From Diphasiastrum complanatum (Eukaryota > Streptophyta > Lycopodiopsida > Lycopodiales > Lycopodiaceae), in the NCBI GenBank assembly GCA_029204225.1, contig CM055105.1:48433688-48497687 (forward strand): 64,000 nt of DNA, in the 5' to 3' direction. The translations under genes were made by a program, and so were the position numbers. Of this stretch, positions 50,139 to 60,956 are shown piece after piece; the stretch's first letter is position 1; the number at the start of each line of letters is the position of its first letter. The notes beneath the pieces were generated by a model. The model worked only from the letters and a program-made list of their open reading frames with translations, was not told the origin of the DNA and did not search any database.

Positions 50139-51269
50139 CCACAGTGCAGCATGCAACTTATGTTCCCAATCTCATCTGCTAGCTTCAACTGTTTTCGTGA
50201 GCACGCTACACAAGATCTTATTGGATGATTCTGCTTGCCCATTACCACGAGGATAATAAGACGTACTGATTCTGTGGATCACAAAGAATTCCTCCAATAG
50301 AACCTTGATGGTCTCATTGATGAAATGGCTTTCGCGATCGCTGACTAGCTCTACCGGGCATTTGAAGCATACAATGATATTTTTATAAAGGAACTTGGCA
50401 GTGGTCTTAGCATCAGCTACTCTTACTGCCTTGGCTTCGACCCATTTGGTGAGGTAGTCTGTGGCTACGATTACGTATTGAGCCTGAGAACTCCTTGTCA
50501 CAGGGTAAATTGGACCGATGTAATCCAATCCCACTTTTCGAATGGTGCTTGGGCTAAGACTGGGTGCAGTAGGTCATAATTCAATCTCATTGGCCTTCTC
50601 GCCCTTTGGCACACATCGTACTTTTTTAAGTATTCCTCCGTATCCTTATGAATCGTTAGCCACCAACATCCTGATTGCAGGATCTTGTGAACTGTAATGT
50701 CGGATGCAAAATGGCCCCCACCCATGCCTTCATGTAAGTGGCCTCATGAGGAAGAATACACCGCCAAAGAATTCCGTCTAGTCCTCTTCGGTATAACTGG
50801 CCGGCAATCAGCTGATAAGGTCTAGCCTTCAAGATTAATTTTCGCTCTTCCGCCTTTGGTAGTGATTTGTCTGGTTGGCCCCACATTAGATATTCAACAA
50901 TGTCGGCAGCCCATTATGGTACTGTGTCCACGTAAAAAAAGGCAGCATCTGCCAGCTCATCATCGGGTTGGGTTGCAGTCTCCTTCCCCTTGATTCGTGA
51001 TTCATGATTTGCCATGTAATGTTGTTTTCCCTTGCAAACTACTATCCAAAAATCAAATTCCAACAACAGAAGTAGCCATCTGGTGATTCTCCCCGTGTTG
51101 CAAGTTTTATTAACGAGATAGAGCAAGGGTTGATGGTCTGTATAAAAAGCAAAATGTGTGGCCATCAGGTAATGTCGAAATTTCTTAACCGCATAAATCA
51201 TTGCCAGTGCTTCCTGCTCTGTGGTTGAATAATTCATTTTGGTATCATTGAGCTGTCGGCTTGCAAATC
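50139..51269 (-). pseudogene. Inverted RNase H-integrase segment of gypsy copy B
   Basis: On the minus strand from 51269: RNase H (NYSTTEQEALAMIYAVKKF, YTDHQPLLYLVN), the integrase zinc finger (GGHFASD, CDVCQRAR) and the integrase core with MGLDYIGPIYP, VIVATDYLTKWVEA, ELVSDRESHF and ISTSYYPRGNGQAE, ending ...KLHAALW at about 50139. The plus-strand sequence beyond 51269 resumes with FRTAYK, the next residues of the same integrase. The segment has thus been flipped in place with its integrase-side breakpoint between adjacent codons. Stops interrupt the frames (for example at 50173). The gene homologues at 1653-3782 confirm the family. Confidence 0.88.
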
Positions 51270-51726
51270 ATTCAGGACAGCATATAAATGAAGCACTGAT
51301 CAAACACCCTTCCAATTGGTATATGGTCAAGATGTTGTGATGCCAGTAGGGTTTCTAGTTCCTTCATTAAGGATTGCCGCCACACAACGTCTTAGTGAGT
51401 CCAAATCTCTACAGCTATGCCACGAAGCTCTGCATAAACTTTGTGAAACATGCTTACTAGCTGTGCATGCACTGGCAGATGAAAAGGAAAGACGCAAAGC
51501 ATGGCATGATCGCAAGTTACAAAAGAAGGATCTTCGTTCTAGAGATCTGGTCCTGATGTATAAAACCAAGGCGATCAAAGAGAAATTAAAATTCACAGGT
51601 GAAGGTCCCTATCGGATCCAGGAAATTCTTAATCATGGAGCCATGAATTTAGAAAAGTTAGATGTGACACCATTCGATACACCCATCAACGGTAGCCGAT
51701 TGCACAAGTACTGGCCACCACAGTGA
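51270..51726 (+). pseudogene. Gypsy integrase C-terminal part, copy B
   Basis: It starts at 51271 with FRTAYK then a stop then STDQTPFQLVYGQDVVMPVGF, followed by a long helix and the SH3-like GPYRIQEI...GSRLHKYWPP end (51316-51726, stop TGA at 51724). This completes the integrase whose core lies inverted immediately to the left. The C-terminal domain binds DNA during integration. Confidence 0.88.
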
Positions 51727-52124
51727 GATCGATCCAGATTGGTGGGGGCACATTACGAAAAGATAATATGCTAAGCCATCACTGCTAGATCTAAGAAGAT
51801 CAAGCCAAATCAAGCTAGATCCCTCAAGATTTAGCTAGATCTGGCAAGATCGGAAAAATCCATCAAAATCCAAGAAGGATCCAGATCCAGATAGGATCAA
51901 GAAGGAAGCAGATCATCAGATTGATCTCTTACCAAGTATCCATCAAAACTTCCAGAGAACTACCAATAGTCAGATCAAGCCTGGATGAAGCTTATTACCA
52001 GTTTACAAAAGTTAAAAATCAAAAAATCTCGAGATCTTGTTAAAAACACTCTTAAAGAGCACTTTTTAGATAGCTCTTGAAACTTGGACAATACCCAGAT
52101 CTGACCCAGATGCATCCATGAAAA

Positions 52125-52525
52125 TCTCTGCGAGAGTTCCTGATGGAGGAATCATCATTTTCTAGTGTGAACCAACGGGGTTGGCTTAGTTGGTTAGCTT
52201 GACATCCAAAGTTTCTTTGGTCTTAGGTTCGAGCTTCCCCTTGGAAACCAAGAAGCATTTTCTAGTGTGTGCGAGGGTTCCTAGAAGCTGAATTTTCAGA
52301 ACCCTTGCAGAGCATGAAGATCAACTTACCAACCCTCGCAAGGTGCCTAAACGGAATCAGAGCAGTGAAATTAGCCTGCCTACATGGTCTGATCTTGAAA
52401 ATCCAATCACAGGGACAAGTTGTGCGAGAGATCACTTCATGCGAGAGTTGAACCCTCGCAGACAGCTTGAACCCTCGCAGAACCTTCGCATAGCAGTCAA
52501 ATCATCTTTTGAACTCTCGCAAAAT
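52125..52525. promoter_or_regulatory. Cluster of GCGAGGGTTC repeats in both orientations (putative U3)
   Basis: About nine variants of TGCGAGGGTTC or its complement GAACCCTCGCA occur upstream of the TATA-like box (for example TGCGAGAGTTCC, AACCCTTGCAG, GAACCCTCGCAG, GAACTCTCGCAA), in places back-to-back (GCGAGAGTTGAACCCTCGC). Clustered inverted repeats in an LTR U3 usually mean transcription-factor sites; the factor is unknown. One SINE interrupts the array. Confidence 0.6.
52156..52269 (+). mobile_element. tRNA-derived SINE with perfect 14-bp target-site duplication
   Basis: CATTTTCTAGTGTG occurs at 52156-52169 and again at 52256-52269, bracketing an 86-bp insert. The insert holds a pol III box A (TGGCTTAGTTGG) and box B (GGTTCGAGCTT) at tRNA-like spacing. 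Resemblance of the GGGGTTGGCTTAGTTGGTTAGC head to plant Au-type SINEs is from general knowledge. SINEs are copied by LINE enzymes in trans. It has inserted into the gypsy LTR-like region, so it is younger than that element. Confidence 0.82.
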
Positions 52526-52712
52526 TCCCTGAGGTCTTAGAATTTTGTGAAGAAGGTGCCTGCCAAACTTTGGGTGGAACTGAACAAGGGAAAGTGGATT
52601 TCACCTAATACGCACTCTAAATTCCACTATATAAGGGCTGAATTCGAGTCATTTGTCACCTTTGCTAGCGAAGCTCTGCCAAAATTTACACTGAAATTAC
52701 CAAATTCTCCGT

Positions 52713-54488
52713 TTGCGACCAAATTTCCTACCAGCTATCATATGGCATCAGTCCAATGAAAACCTGATAGAAGATAATGACGACGGTATTCCACAAGTCG
52801 TCGGGGCCGATACAACACAAGCCCCTATCAGTGCTAGTGTACCGGCTACTCCCACGGACCTAACGATGGCATACCAGACTCTGGGAAAATACATCTTGGA
52901 TGCGGTAGCGGCCAAAGCCATTCTGGAAAGCAGGGTACTACACCTGGCGATGAGTAACACACAATTGTGGACAGACCTCACCAAGTTGCAGCACGAACTA
53001 ATTCTAACGCACTAACATGAACAAGAAGGGCACCAAGAGATTGCCAAGCTGCAGCAGAAGGAGGAGGGCCTCAATAATTATATCCAAAGACTCTCCAAAG
53101 CATTGACAGAGGCCTCCAAAAAGGTGCGGGAGCTTCAATTTGAAGCGTCCCAATGACTTGATCCCATCCAGGTGCAACTAAACCTTTTGGAAGCAAAGAA
53201 TACGCGCCTGGGGATGGATGTCAAAGCCCTACAAGATGAAAAGCTCGTCTGGTTAGCTCAACCTTCTCCAGACTCAAGGACGCTTTCTCAATCAAAAATG
53301 AATCTTCTTCGGCATCAGGTGCAGGTTTATAGCCAAACCTTAAATAGTTACCAAGAAGAGTTCAACAAATATCGGACAAGCGCAACTCACGAGCTCGCCC
53401 AGGCCAAGCAAGCCCTCAAGTCGTGCCAAAAATTCATGGACACGAAGGCCCAGCCCACCCCCATGGTAATTCCACAACCACTGATTTTTGACGCTGCACA
53501 AGCTAGTATCAGCCAAGACCAAAGCCAGTAGACAGTAGGGGGATTTAACCAAGATCAAGGGTCCGAAGGCCAAGATCAAGGGAAAACAGATACAACTACT
53601 GAGATGCGAGACCAGGGCCAAGGTGCATATACCAGCCAAAGCCAAGACAAATCATTGAGAGGTTCGCGCACGATATCTGCTAGCCGGGCCTTCCGAAGAC
53701 CCAAGTCCATGGAGGAGAAAATCAACGAATTCTTATCAAAGTATCCCCATGAGTCATTAAGAGACGATTGGCAGATATCGTTTTCAGCTCAGACCATAAC
53801 GGACAAAGAACTGCAAGCATTTCCCGCCTTCCAACCACAACCAGAGTGGCATCAACAGTTATTCGAAAGAGACCCTGCGGCCATCAAGGCCTACATGACG
53901 AGTCCACAACAATTACGGGTGAACGCGCACTTCCTGCCATGTACATGCAGATCCAAATGGGCGGAATGCGGCACCCCTCTGGACAAGATCACACTTCTGA
54001 ATTTTAATTGGCCAATCATACAGTCAGAATATGGGTGGACTACGGATGTAGATGCCAGAATTCGCAAACCATTATATCAATCGCCCTGACCCAACAGTCC
54101 TCGCGGCAGCCACTTATGCCTGGGACTTAGAACATCTAATGGGGATCAAGACTTAATGGGACAATTTTCTCGCATCCATATTCTTTGACGTTAATAAGGA
54201 GCTACCTTCAGACAAAGTCGAAGATCAGCTACCAATCGCTCATGTGTATTACCGAGCTGCGCTTCTAGGCGATCCATGGACATGCAGATTCCAAACATGG
54301 GTCGACCAAGATTGGTTGCGAGGAGTCCACAAGTCCCTTCACATGCCCAAGGACTTGAAGAAACTGGACCACCTCAACTTTATGGAGGACGTCACCACCT
54401 ACCTGATCCAGCAAAGGCGGGCAAAGAAAACGCTATACTAAACCGGCAGAGTGCCGAGGGACCGGCACTACTTCAGGCCGTGGGTCCT
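52713..54488 (+). pseudogene. Ty3/gypsy gag-like coiled-coil protein, copy B
   Basis: It begins near MAYQTLGKYILDAVAAKAIL (52713-53015), passes through a long coiled coil (QLNLLEAKNTRLGMDVKALQ, 53172-53531), a Gln/Asp-rich linker, then KINEFLSKYPHES, PEWHQQLFERDP and FNWPIIQSEYGW (53604-54089). A last block in another frame (54244-54441) reads WVDQDWLRGVHKSLHMPKDL. It matches 500-1652 closely. A stop at 53013 and frameshifts near 53150, 53530 and 54090 break it. The continuation is cut at about 54488, where TGTTGGAGG begins. Confidence 0.72.
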
Positions 54489-55272
54489 GTTGGAGGTATT
54501 CCCAACAAAGTGTAAATAAATAAAATCATCCAATAAAATGTGTTGCGAGGGCATGACATCCTGCGTGTATAAGCCCATGGCCCAATGAGCACGCAAGTGA
54601 AGTTGTAAATAAAATAATAGACTTGGGCCCTTTGTAATTCAAATAAAACTTGAGGCCCAAAGTCAATTCTAAACTTAGAGTTTACTTTTTAGAGTTGGGT
54701 CCAATTTTGAACTCAGATGAATCTTGTGATTTCCAATGTACTTTTTGTGGACCCTAGTATCAAGTTGGGTCCAAGATGAATGGATAGGATCAATGTGAAT
54801 ATTAGCCAATAGGATTGAGGGACAAGGGCCTTTTCCATTTTATAAAAAGGCACCATTTGTACACTATTTTCATGCTTAATAGAGAGGAGGAGACTCTACC
54901 ATTTTGAGAGCTCAAGCATCCTCATTTGCTAATCAATCTTGCTTATGCTATTGTTGTGATTGCTTGTTATTTTCATTTCCCATGCTTTTTGGTTATGCTA
55001 GTTAAGGTTTTTTCATAAGCAATGACATTGAGCATTTGAGCTAACCTCCATCTCATCTCTCTCTCTCTCTCTCTCTCTTCTCTTCTCTCTTCCTCTCCTT
55101 TTCTATCCCTTTCCTTCACCCAAATCATGATGAATGCTAGTGTAGAGGAGTAGAGTTAAGGGAGAGTAGTGTTAGTGGTGAATAGAGTTAGGGAGGAAGT
55201 AGGAAACTAACTAAATTTAGCATCTATGCATAGTTAGGTACCTATTTAGTGATCTAACCCTTGTTGACAGGC
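54489..55272 (+). repeat. Possible LTR (TGTTGG...GACA) interrupting gag copy B
   Basis: The gag-like frame stops at TGTTGGAGGTATTCCCAACA, typical of an LTR start. A TATA-like TTTTATAAAAAGGCACC lies at 54838 and a pyrimidine stretch with (CT)11 at 55056-55078. The end GTTGACA at about 55272 is only a guess and no primer site follows. Likely LTR of another element; class unknown. Confidence 0.4.
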
Positions 55273-55781
55273 AGGAGGGCTATACTACGCAAGATCTTTG
55301 ACCCTACAGAGAAGCATCTCCTTTTCAAATATTAATACTGTAAATTCATTCATGGCTAACTGTCCAACGATGGACCATGAACTTATGCTATTTGTTCATA
55401 GGCTTCTTCACTTTAAAAGCCTCCTCCAAGCAGCGATGGAAGGATGGACACATTTAAGCTTAGCTCTTACATATGTGCTTTCTTTACAAGTATTCATAGA
55501 TCTTTTGATCTCATAGTATGAAGCTAATGATATCTCATGTTGTAGCTTCATTATACTGCTCCGGCTTCGTCAGAATATTACTTGGTTCTTTTTTGAACCG
55601 ATTACTCGCTATTGTAAGGTATGCAACCAACTGGACCTCTACAATGCAAGTTAACCTACATAGTCAAGATATGTCTTGTAAGTGCTTTCTACATAACTCT
55701 CCATAGCAATATGCTCACTCCACGGTTTCTTGGCTTGCTTATGATCTAAAAGAGTAAGAACTCATTCGCTTAAGAACTACT
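55273..55781. other. Unassigned, leads into a gag-leader-like frame
   Basis: About 500 bases with no recognised protein. By comparison with 35322-36425 it could be leader sequence of the family with the MxxSQExxSTTIQ frame. Confidence 0.25.
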
Positions 55782-56006
55782 ATGGCTGCCTCTCAAGAAG
55801 CTACGTCTACAACCATTCAGGTACGCTTTCGGAGTTTAAATAAATTCTTCACAACTTCGGTTAAGTATGGTAGTTTCGGTTCCATAAAGGCTTTGATATA
55901 CCATTACTCTACACAAATTCACTTTTTCTTTCCACTTTTCTATTTTCCTTGTTCAAAAGTAAGTGACGACATAAGACCACACTCAAATCAAACTAAAATA
56001 CTTTGA
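55782..56006 (+). other. Gag-leader-like frame MAASQEATSTTIQ
   Basis: An ATG-initiated frame beginning MAASQEATSTTIQVRFRSLNK, matching the starts at 30230 and 36426. The match ends near CAGGTACGC. Downstream at 56107 the word GGCATGGATCTGCCCTA recurs as in the other two loci. Protein identity unknown; probably retroelement gag. Confidence 0.35.
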
Positions 56007-57179
56007 AATAAGAATTTGTCACCAAAAGTAAGTAAGGGCTCCTGTATTATGATATTAGACAGCATGGATATGCATAAGAATCATAGTTTATACTAAGGGA
56101 GTAGAATGGCATGGATCTGCCCTACTACCCAGTATAAACATTGGCAGTCTCTTACTCTATATTAATCACATCTTTCTTATATAGTGTCCTGATACTATGG
56201 ATGCTATATCATTCTGATATAACATTCATGGCCACACTTCACCTTACCTCTGTTAGTGTTACTTTAGACTTTTGGCTGGAGATATCTGTAGAGATATGCT
56301 ATGTAGTGAATCTTTGTGGGATCATGAAGCCTTTTGTACAAACTTTTAATCCTGTGGATCTACAAAGTATTCCATGAACTAATATTTGCATGCATAAACT
56401 AGTTGTTGGTACATAGGCATATTGATGAGAATTGTGTTTAAGACAAATTCTCGGTGGGTTAGTAATTTATCATTGAGAATTGCTTATTGACCTAGAATTG
56501 ATTTAGAATCAGATAAGATGTGGTGTTTTGGTACCACACCTAGACATTTAAATATTTTCTAAATCCGATACAGCTAACCGAGTCAGGAGCGCTACTTCTG
56601 AGTTAGTTGTTGTAAATCAACAATATAATCTTACTTATGGATATTGTTGTTAAGATGTATTGCTTATAAGCCACAACGTCTATGAGTCATTTTGGATTCA
56701 TTTACAGATGTGTGTGCATAGAATACACGAGAACTTTTGGGCCTTATCTTTTCCTGTTTGGAATTGATGGAATGCTATCTCGGAAGACTCATGAGAGTTG
56801 GATAGTCGTTGGTTGCCAAAAGTAGAGCTTTACGTAATGAAGTTTTAATGAATCTCAAGTTATTCTAGATTAGAACTTAAGAGAAAGATCTAGACGTATT
56901 CTAGATTGGGACCCTTACTTTGGAATGACAATTTGTGCCATGTCTAAAGTAAGGGCGTTTTTTGTTTACAATCCTTATATAAACACCATATGTGAGTTAG
57001 AAAAGTCTGAAACTTCCCAGATGGGAAGGACTTTTGGAACAGCTCATGTGTCTTTTAAGAATTGTATTGCACTCTTATGACAGGGTATGGTCTTAGGAAT
57101 TTGGAGAGTTGAGATTGGTGAATTATAACTCAGATTCTAAGATATACCTAATCCATAGGAGAGGATTGTGTTCACAATT
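56007..57179. other. Decayed sequence, probably interior of the adjoining gypsy
   Basis: About 1.2 kb without a recognisable frame. Its place just upstream of a gypsy integrase relic in the same orientation suggests rotted pol sequence, but no RT motif survives. Confidence 0.3.
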
Positions 57180-57843
57180 GATTACCCCAGATGAATAGAC
57201 AAGATAGTGAAATTTTGGTAGTGATTGGCCATCTTACCAAATCGACTATGTTTATTTGGGTAAAGACCAAGTAATTAGAGTATATGGTTAGGCTTTAAGT
57301 ATTAAGTGACATTATGAACATTCACGATTCGAAGTTCACTGGTCACTTTTGGTGGTCGTATTTGCTAAACTAGAGATGACTCTGAACTTAAAGTTCTTCT
57401 AATTATTGGTAGTTGCATTCTTTTATTGAGTATAGGACAAGAATTTGATGAATTACGATTAACGAATCATAGTTCAGATTCTAGTTATACTTGATCGTTT
57501 AAATGAAGGATTACTCGCGTGAACAGAAGATTAATTAAGATATTCATATTTTAGCAATCTCCTCGGAGAGGATGTTATCCTTGATGAAGATTGAGTTATA
57601 GTAAGCATTCGACTACCGGTTATTGCCCGTTTATGCCTATGTATGGATTTGAGCCTAGGTCACCCATTGCGGTTGAGACTCGGTCGATCAAAGAAAGTAG
57701 CAGATTTCCTACTTGATATGCAGGAAATGCTATGGATTACATGTGAGAATGTCTAGTGTACCCAAGATGGGGACCGACATTATACAACTTTGAAAAGATC
57801 ACCAAGAGACTTCCAAGTGGAGGATTGGGTATATCGAGTGTAA
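57180..57843 (+). pseudogene. Heavily decayed Ty3/gypsy integrase
   Basis: In shifting plus-strand frames: DSEILVVIGHLTKSTMFIWV (about 57205-57270; the family reads ..D.I.VVVDRLTKSAHFIPV), DSKFTGHFWWS (about 57335), PFMPMYGFEPRSP (about 57628), then DFLLDMQEMLWIT and DFQVEDWVY (57700-57843). These are, in order, parts of the integrase core, its C-terminal extension and the chromatin-side domain. Multiple stops and shifts make it inactive. It is a different gypsy family from copies A and B. It ends where a minus-strand copia gag begins. Confidence 0.6.
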
Positions 57844-57862
57844 TGCATACCGGCAAGCATTA

Positions 57863-58156
57863 TTAGATGTCGTAGAGAGTTGCTAGGATGTCCCATGCAT
57901 CCTTAGCAGTCTGAGCAGCATGCATGTGGCTGACCTGAGTATCCTTGATGTTGAGGGTGATCATGGCAAATGCTTTGCCATCTCTCAGTCTCCACTTGGT
58001 GATGATGGCTGTATCACCTTCTGGTTTGAGCTCTGTGCCATCAACGATGTCCCACAGTTCTTTGGCTAGAAGTATAACATTCATCTTGAATTTCCAGAGA
58101 TGGTAGTTATCTCCATTGAGTTTGTCAATGAGAGATGAACTAGATGATGGATCCAT
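57863..58156 (-). pseudogene. Ty1/copia gag N-terminal fragment
   Basis: On the minus strand MDPSSSSSLIDKLNGDNYHL starts at 58156 and continues WKFKMNVILLAKELWDIVDG and AWDILATLYDI. It is recognisably the same gag type as at 38196 and 40202 (LWKFK..., EVWDILSTLYE) but diverged. It is cut off at 57863 after about 98 residues by gypsy sequence. Upstream sit a leader, primer site and LTR in proper order. Confidence 0.85.
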
Positions 58157-58287
58157 TCTGGTTGAACAAGATCGTTGGTAGAAACAATGATTGTCGAAAT
58201 ACTGTTGGCTGTGCATTTTTTAGAAAGACATCTTGATAGAAACAAGACTGATAATCCGCAGTAGAAATGCAGATTACTGAAATGTCT

Positions 58288-58299
58288 GCTCTGATACCA
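58288..58299 (-). promoter_or_regulatory. tRNA-Met primer-binding site of minus-strand copia
   Basis: GCTCTGATACCA on the plus strand is the complement of TGGTATCAGAGC and lies between the LTR end and gag. Confidence 0.9.
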
Positions 58300-59222
58300 T
58301 GTCATAAAACATGGCGATGATCGACAGTGGCAGGTCAAAGCTTTGAGCGTAGGCGTGTAGGAACGGAAACGCAACAGTTAGCAGCAGAAATATTCAAGAA
58401 GAATGATTAATACAAATTGTGCAAATGAACAATACAATAGTGAGACAAAAATTGCACTCTGATTAATATCAACAATGAGTACAATGGCTTGAAGTAATAC
58501 CTTCAGTTTGCTGAGCGTGATAACGCTGGCTATAGATAACTCTGATTGAAAAAGAACTCACTTGCATAGCTTGATTAAGCTAGTATATATATTTACAAGT
58601 GTCGAGAGACAAATATCTTATATGCCTTTTAAATGCCATTTACTCTAGTTTTGTATATGTACAAAAGTTGGTAACCGCCTTTAGGATATTTGATTGTCCA
58701 GCTGTTTTTAGGATTGATGATAATTGGCGACGTCGGTCTGCCAATGTAGAAAAACCCCGAAAAACACGAAGGTGCCCTTAGACTGAGGGTATGTAAATTC
58801 CGAAGGTGCTTCTAGAGTGAAGGTAGGAAAAATGCGAGAAAGACGAAGGTGGACCTGAAATGGATTCCAAGGCATTCTGGCCACCGTGTCACATTTTTCC
58901 GCGAAGGTGCGAAAAAGGCGAAGGTGTCTTAAAAACGTTTAAGGCATAAAAAATCTCAAAGGGAAAAAATGTGAAGGTCCGAAACATGTAGTCGGCCTTC
59001 GGTTTTCAGGATGCTCATTACTTGAATGATTTGTTTAAGACCGAGCATAAGAAATCTAACATTAAGGCGGCGTTTCTGCCATCTAATAAGTGGATTGCTT
59101 CCTACGGACGAGTTTGCGTTCTCACAAATATATATATATATTGGATGGAGATGATTTGTAGCTAGAGAGAAGGTTGTCTCTTGGCTCAAGCGTCCGACGC
59201 GATGTTTTGAGTAGCTTACAAC
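58300..59222 (-). repeat. 5' LTR of minus-strand copia
   Basis: The LTR end next to the primer site is fixed (minus sense ...TTTTATGACA then TGGTATC). A TATA-like AAATATATATAC lies near 58590. The U3 part (58740-58985) is rich in CGAAGGTGCCC, GCGAAAAAGGCGAAGG and similar words shared with the LTR at 36880-38040 and the fragment at 12945. The far end is tentatively at 59222 (TGTTGTAAGC in minus sense), giving about 920 bp, close to the other LTR lengths. Confidence 0.55.
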
Positions 59223-59239
59223 AAATGATAATGGAGATC

Positions 59240-60640
59240 AACCCATTTGCAGTGTCTTCATAGTGCAGGTCTCATTATGCTCACAAATCTCACTCTTGAC
59301 ATTTGTCTTCGTATAATGTTAGGTGTCTCCAACAATCGAGAGAATCGACAATACAATGCACCAGTAGCAAATGAGATAGCTGTACTCATGCCCTTAGATG
59401 ATTTTCCAAGTGATGGCCATTGTGACATAATCCTCCATTCGGTCCAAGATGGTTTGAAAAGGATAAATCAACTTCACTCCTCCTACGATGCATTGCATTT
59501 TGTTCTTTTATTTCCTTTTGGGATAGATGGATGGCATGTAGGCATATCCCATGTACAAGAATGTCTTTCGACACAATATCTTGGTACAAGTTAGCGACAT
59601 AACATTGTTGATTCAACACAACCATCATTTGTGAAAAATGATGCAATCGGAAGTGGTGGTGAGGATGTGGATGCTTGCGATGTAGCAAGCGACAGGAGAC
59701 ATAAAAATGTAACTATTCGCGAATTTTATAGCTATCATCTCTAACTTCGTGAGGGACACGTTTCACCAATAAACTTAGTAGGCAAACTATTTCAGGAGTA
59801 TCTTTGTGATCAATTTGCAAAACTGGCTCAAAAAAATTTGAATTACGTATACGCTAATCAACATAAATTTCGGCGTGAGATTCGAAGTGGGATAGTTGAT
59901 GCTATTGGGGTAGAGGTTGTGTCTGAGATTGGCCAGCGTGTTGTTTTGCCGTCATCGTACATAGGGTCACCATGCCATATGCATCAGCTTTACCAAGATG
60001 CAATGGGGCGTCTTGATCTGTTCATCACGATGACTATCAATACAAACTGGTCAGAGATAAGGAGACAATTAATGTATGAACAAACACCTGCAAATAGACT
60101 GAACTTGGTTGCAAGAGTTTTCAATATAAAACTACAATATATGATAAGTCTTTTGAAAACGAATGGCATTTTTGGACGTGTTATAGGAAGGTTGCATGTG
60201 GTGGAATTTCAGAAGAGAGGACTGCCTCATGCACACATTTTGATTATATTGGATGAAGCAAGCAAGCAGTGACAGTCAATGACTTTGACAACATAGTATG
60301 TGCAAAAATTCCCAATAAAGATGTGGATCCAATATTGTATGACATCGTGAAAACGTGCATGATACATGGTTCATGCAGATCGTCTTTCCCTAATGCGCCA
60401 TGCATGAAAGAAGGTAGATGTTCAAAAAAGTATCCAAGACAGTTTGTTAATGAAACTCTAGTAGTGAATGGCTATGTTTCATATAGGCATCGAAACAATG
60501 GTCTCATGGTTAGCACTCGTGGCATGAACTTGGATAATTGGTGGGTTGTGCCATACAACAGGTGGCTGACATTGCACTTCCAATGCCACATCAATGTTGA
60601 ATGTAGATGCTTTTCTACGTGGCCATTTATGTGCCAAGAT
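59240..60640 (+). pseudogene. Helitron Rep N-terminal relic (Helitron_like_N)
   Basis: In plus-strand frames broken by a few stops and shifts: RQYNAPVANEIAVLMP, DIILHSVQDGLKRINQLHSS then YDALHFVLLFPFGIDGW (59247-59594); NVTIREFYSYHL and LFQEYLCDQFAKL (59708-59830); a block to SYIGSPCHMHQLYQDAM; the Rep catalytic-type motif EFQKRGLPHAHILI (60205-60245), whose HAH is the HUH metal-binding signature; then CMIHGSCRSSF, CMKEGRCSKKYPRQF and NWWVVPYNRWLTLHF..HINVE (60269-60610). This is the order found in Helitron transposases. The second Rep tyrosines and the whole Pif1-type helicase are absent; the frame ends in unrelated sequence after about 60640. It would have nicked and replicated DNA by rolling circle. 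Confidence 0.88.
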
Positions 60641-60956
60641 CGTTTTGTAGTTGTCGTTGCATGCAGGCTTTGCAGGTGTCGATGCATGCAGGCTTGTGGA
60701 AAAGGTTGTTCGCATCCAATTGACATTATTTGATCATTTTAAAATGGATAAATTATTGCTGTTCATGTGTTTCACATCTTAAGATGGACAAGGATTATAA
60801 ATGTATGTATAGTGAGATCACATAGAAGTGCAAACAAACACAAAAAAAAAAATTCCAACTAAACAACTTTCACAACAAAGATCAGTTTGCAGGCACGTTT
60901 TCTCTCAGACAAGTTTGTTAGCATATTTTTTTTTTCTGTGTGTTGTGAAAACAGAA
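60641..60956. other. Spacer after the Helitron relic
   Basis: About 300 bases, AT-rich with an A10 run at 60842. No feature found; no Helitron 3' hairpin-CTRR end identified. Confidence 0.3.

Larger units (their letters stand above)
51727..52712 (+). repeat. Gypsy non-coding/LTR region with TATA box
   Basis: It lies between the integrase end and the gag-like frame of the same family. A TATA-like CACTATATAAGGGC at 52627 and many GCGAGGGTTC-type repeats (next entries) suggest LTR U3/R sequence of this family. That gives an order integrase-LTR-gag, as across an LTR shared by tandem elements or an internal promoter before gag. I could not fix the TG...CA ends; GGTGGGGGCACATTACG at 51740 may hold the polypurine tract. 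A SINE has inserted at 52170. Confidence 0.5.

Noticed and set aside
52170-52255. A functional tRNA gene
   Set aside because: Box A and box B are present, but I could not pair a proper acceptor stem and the unit is framed by a 14-bp target duplication, so a SINE fits better.
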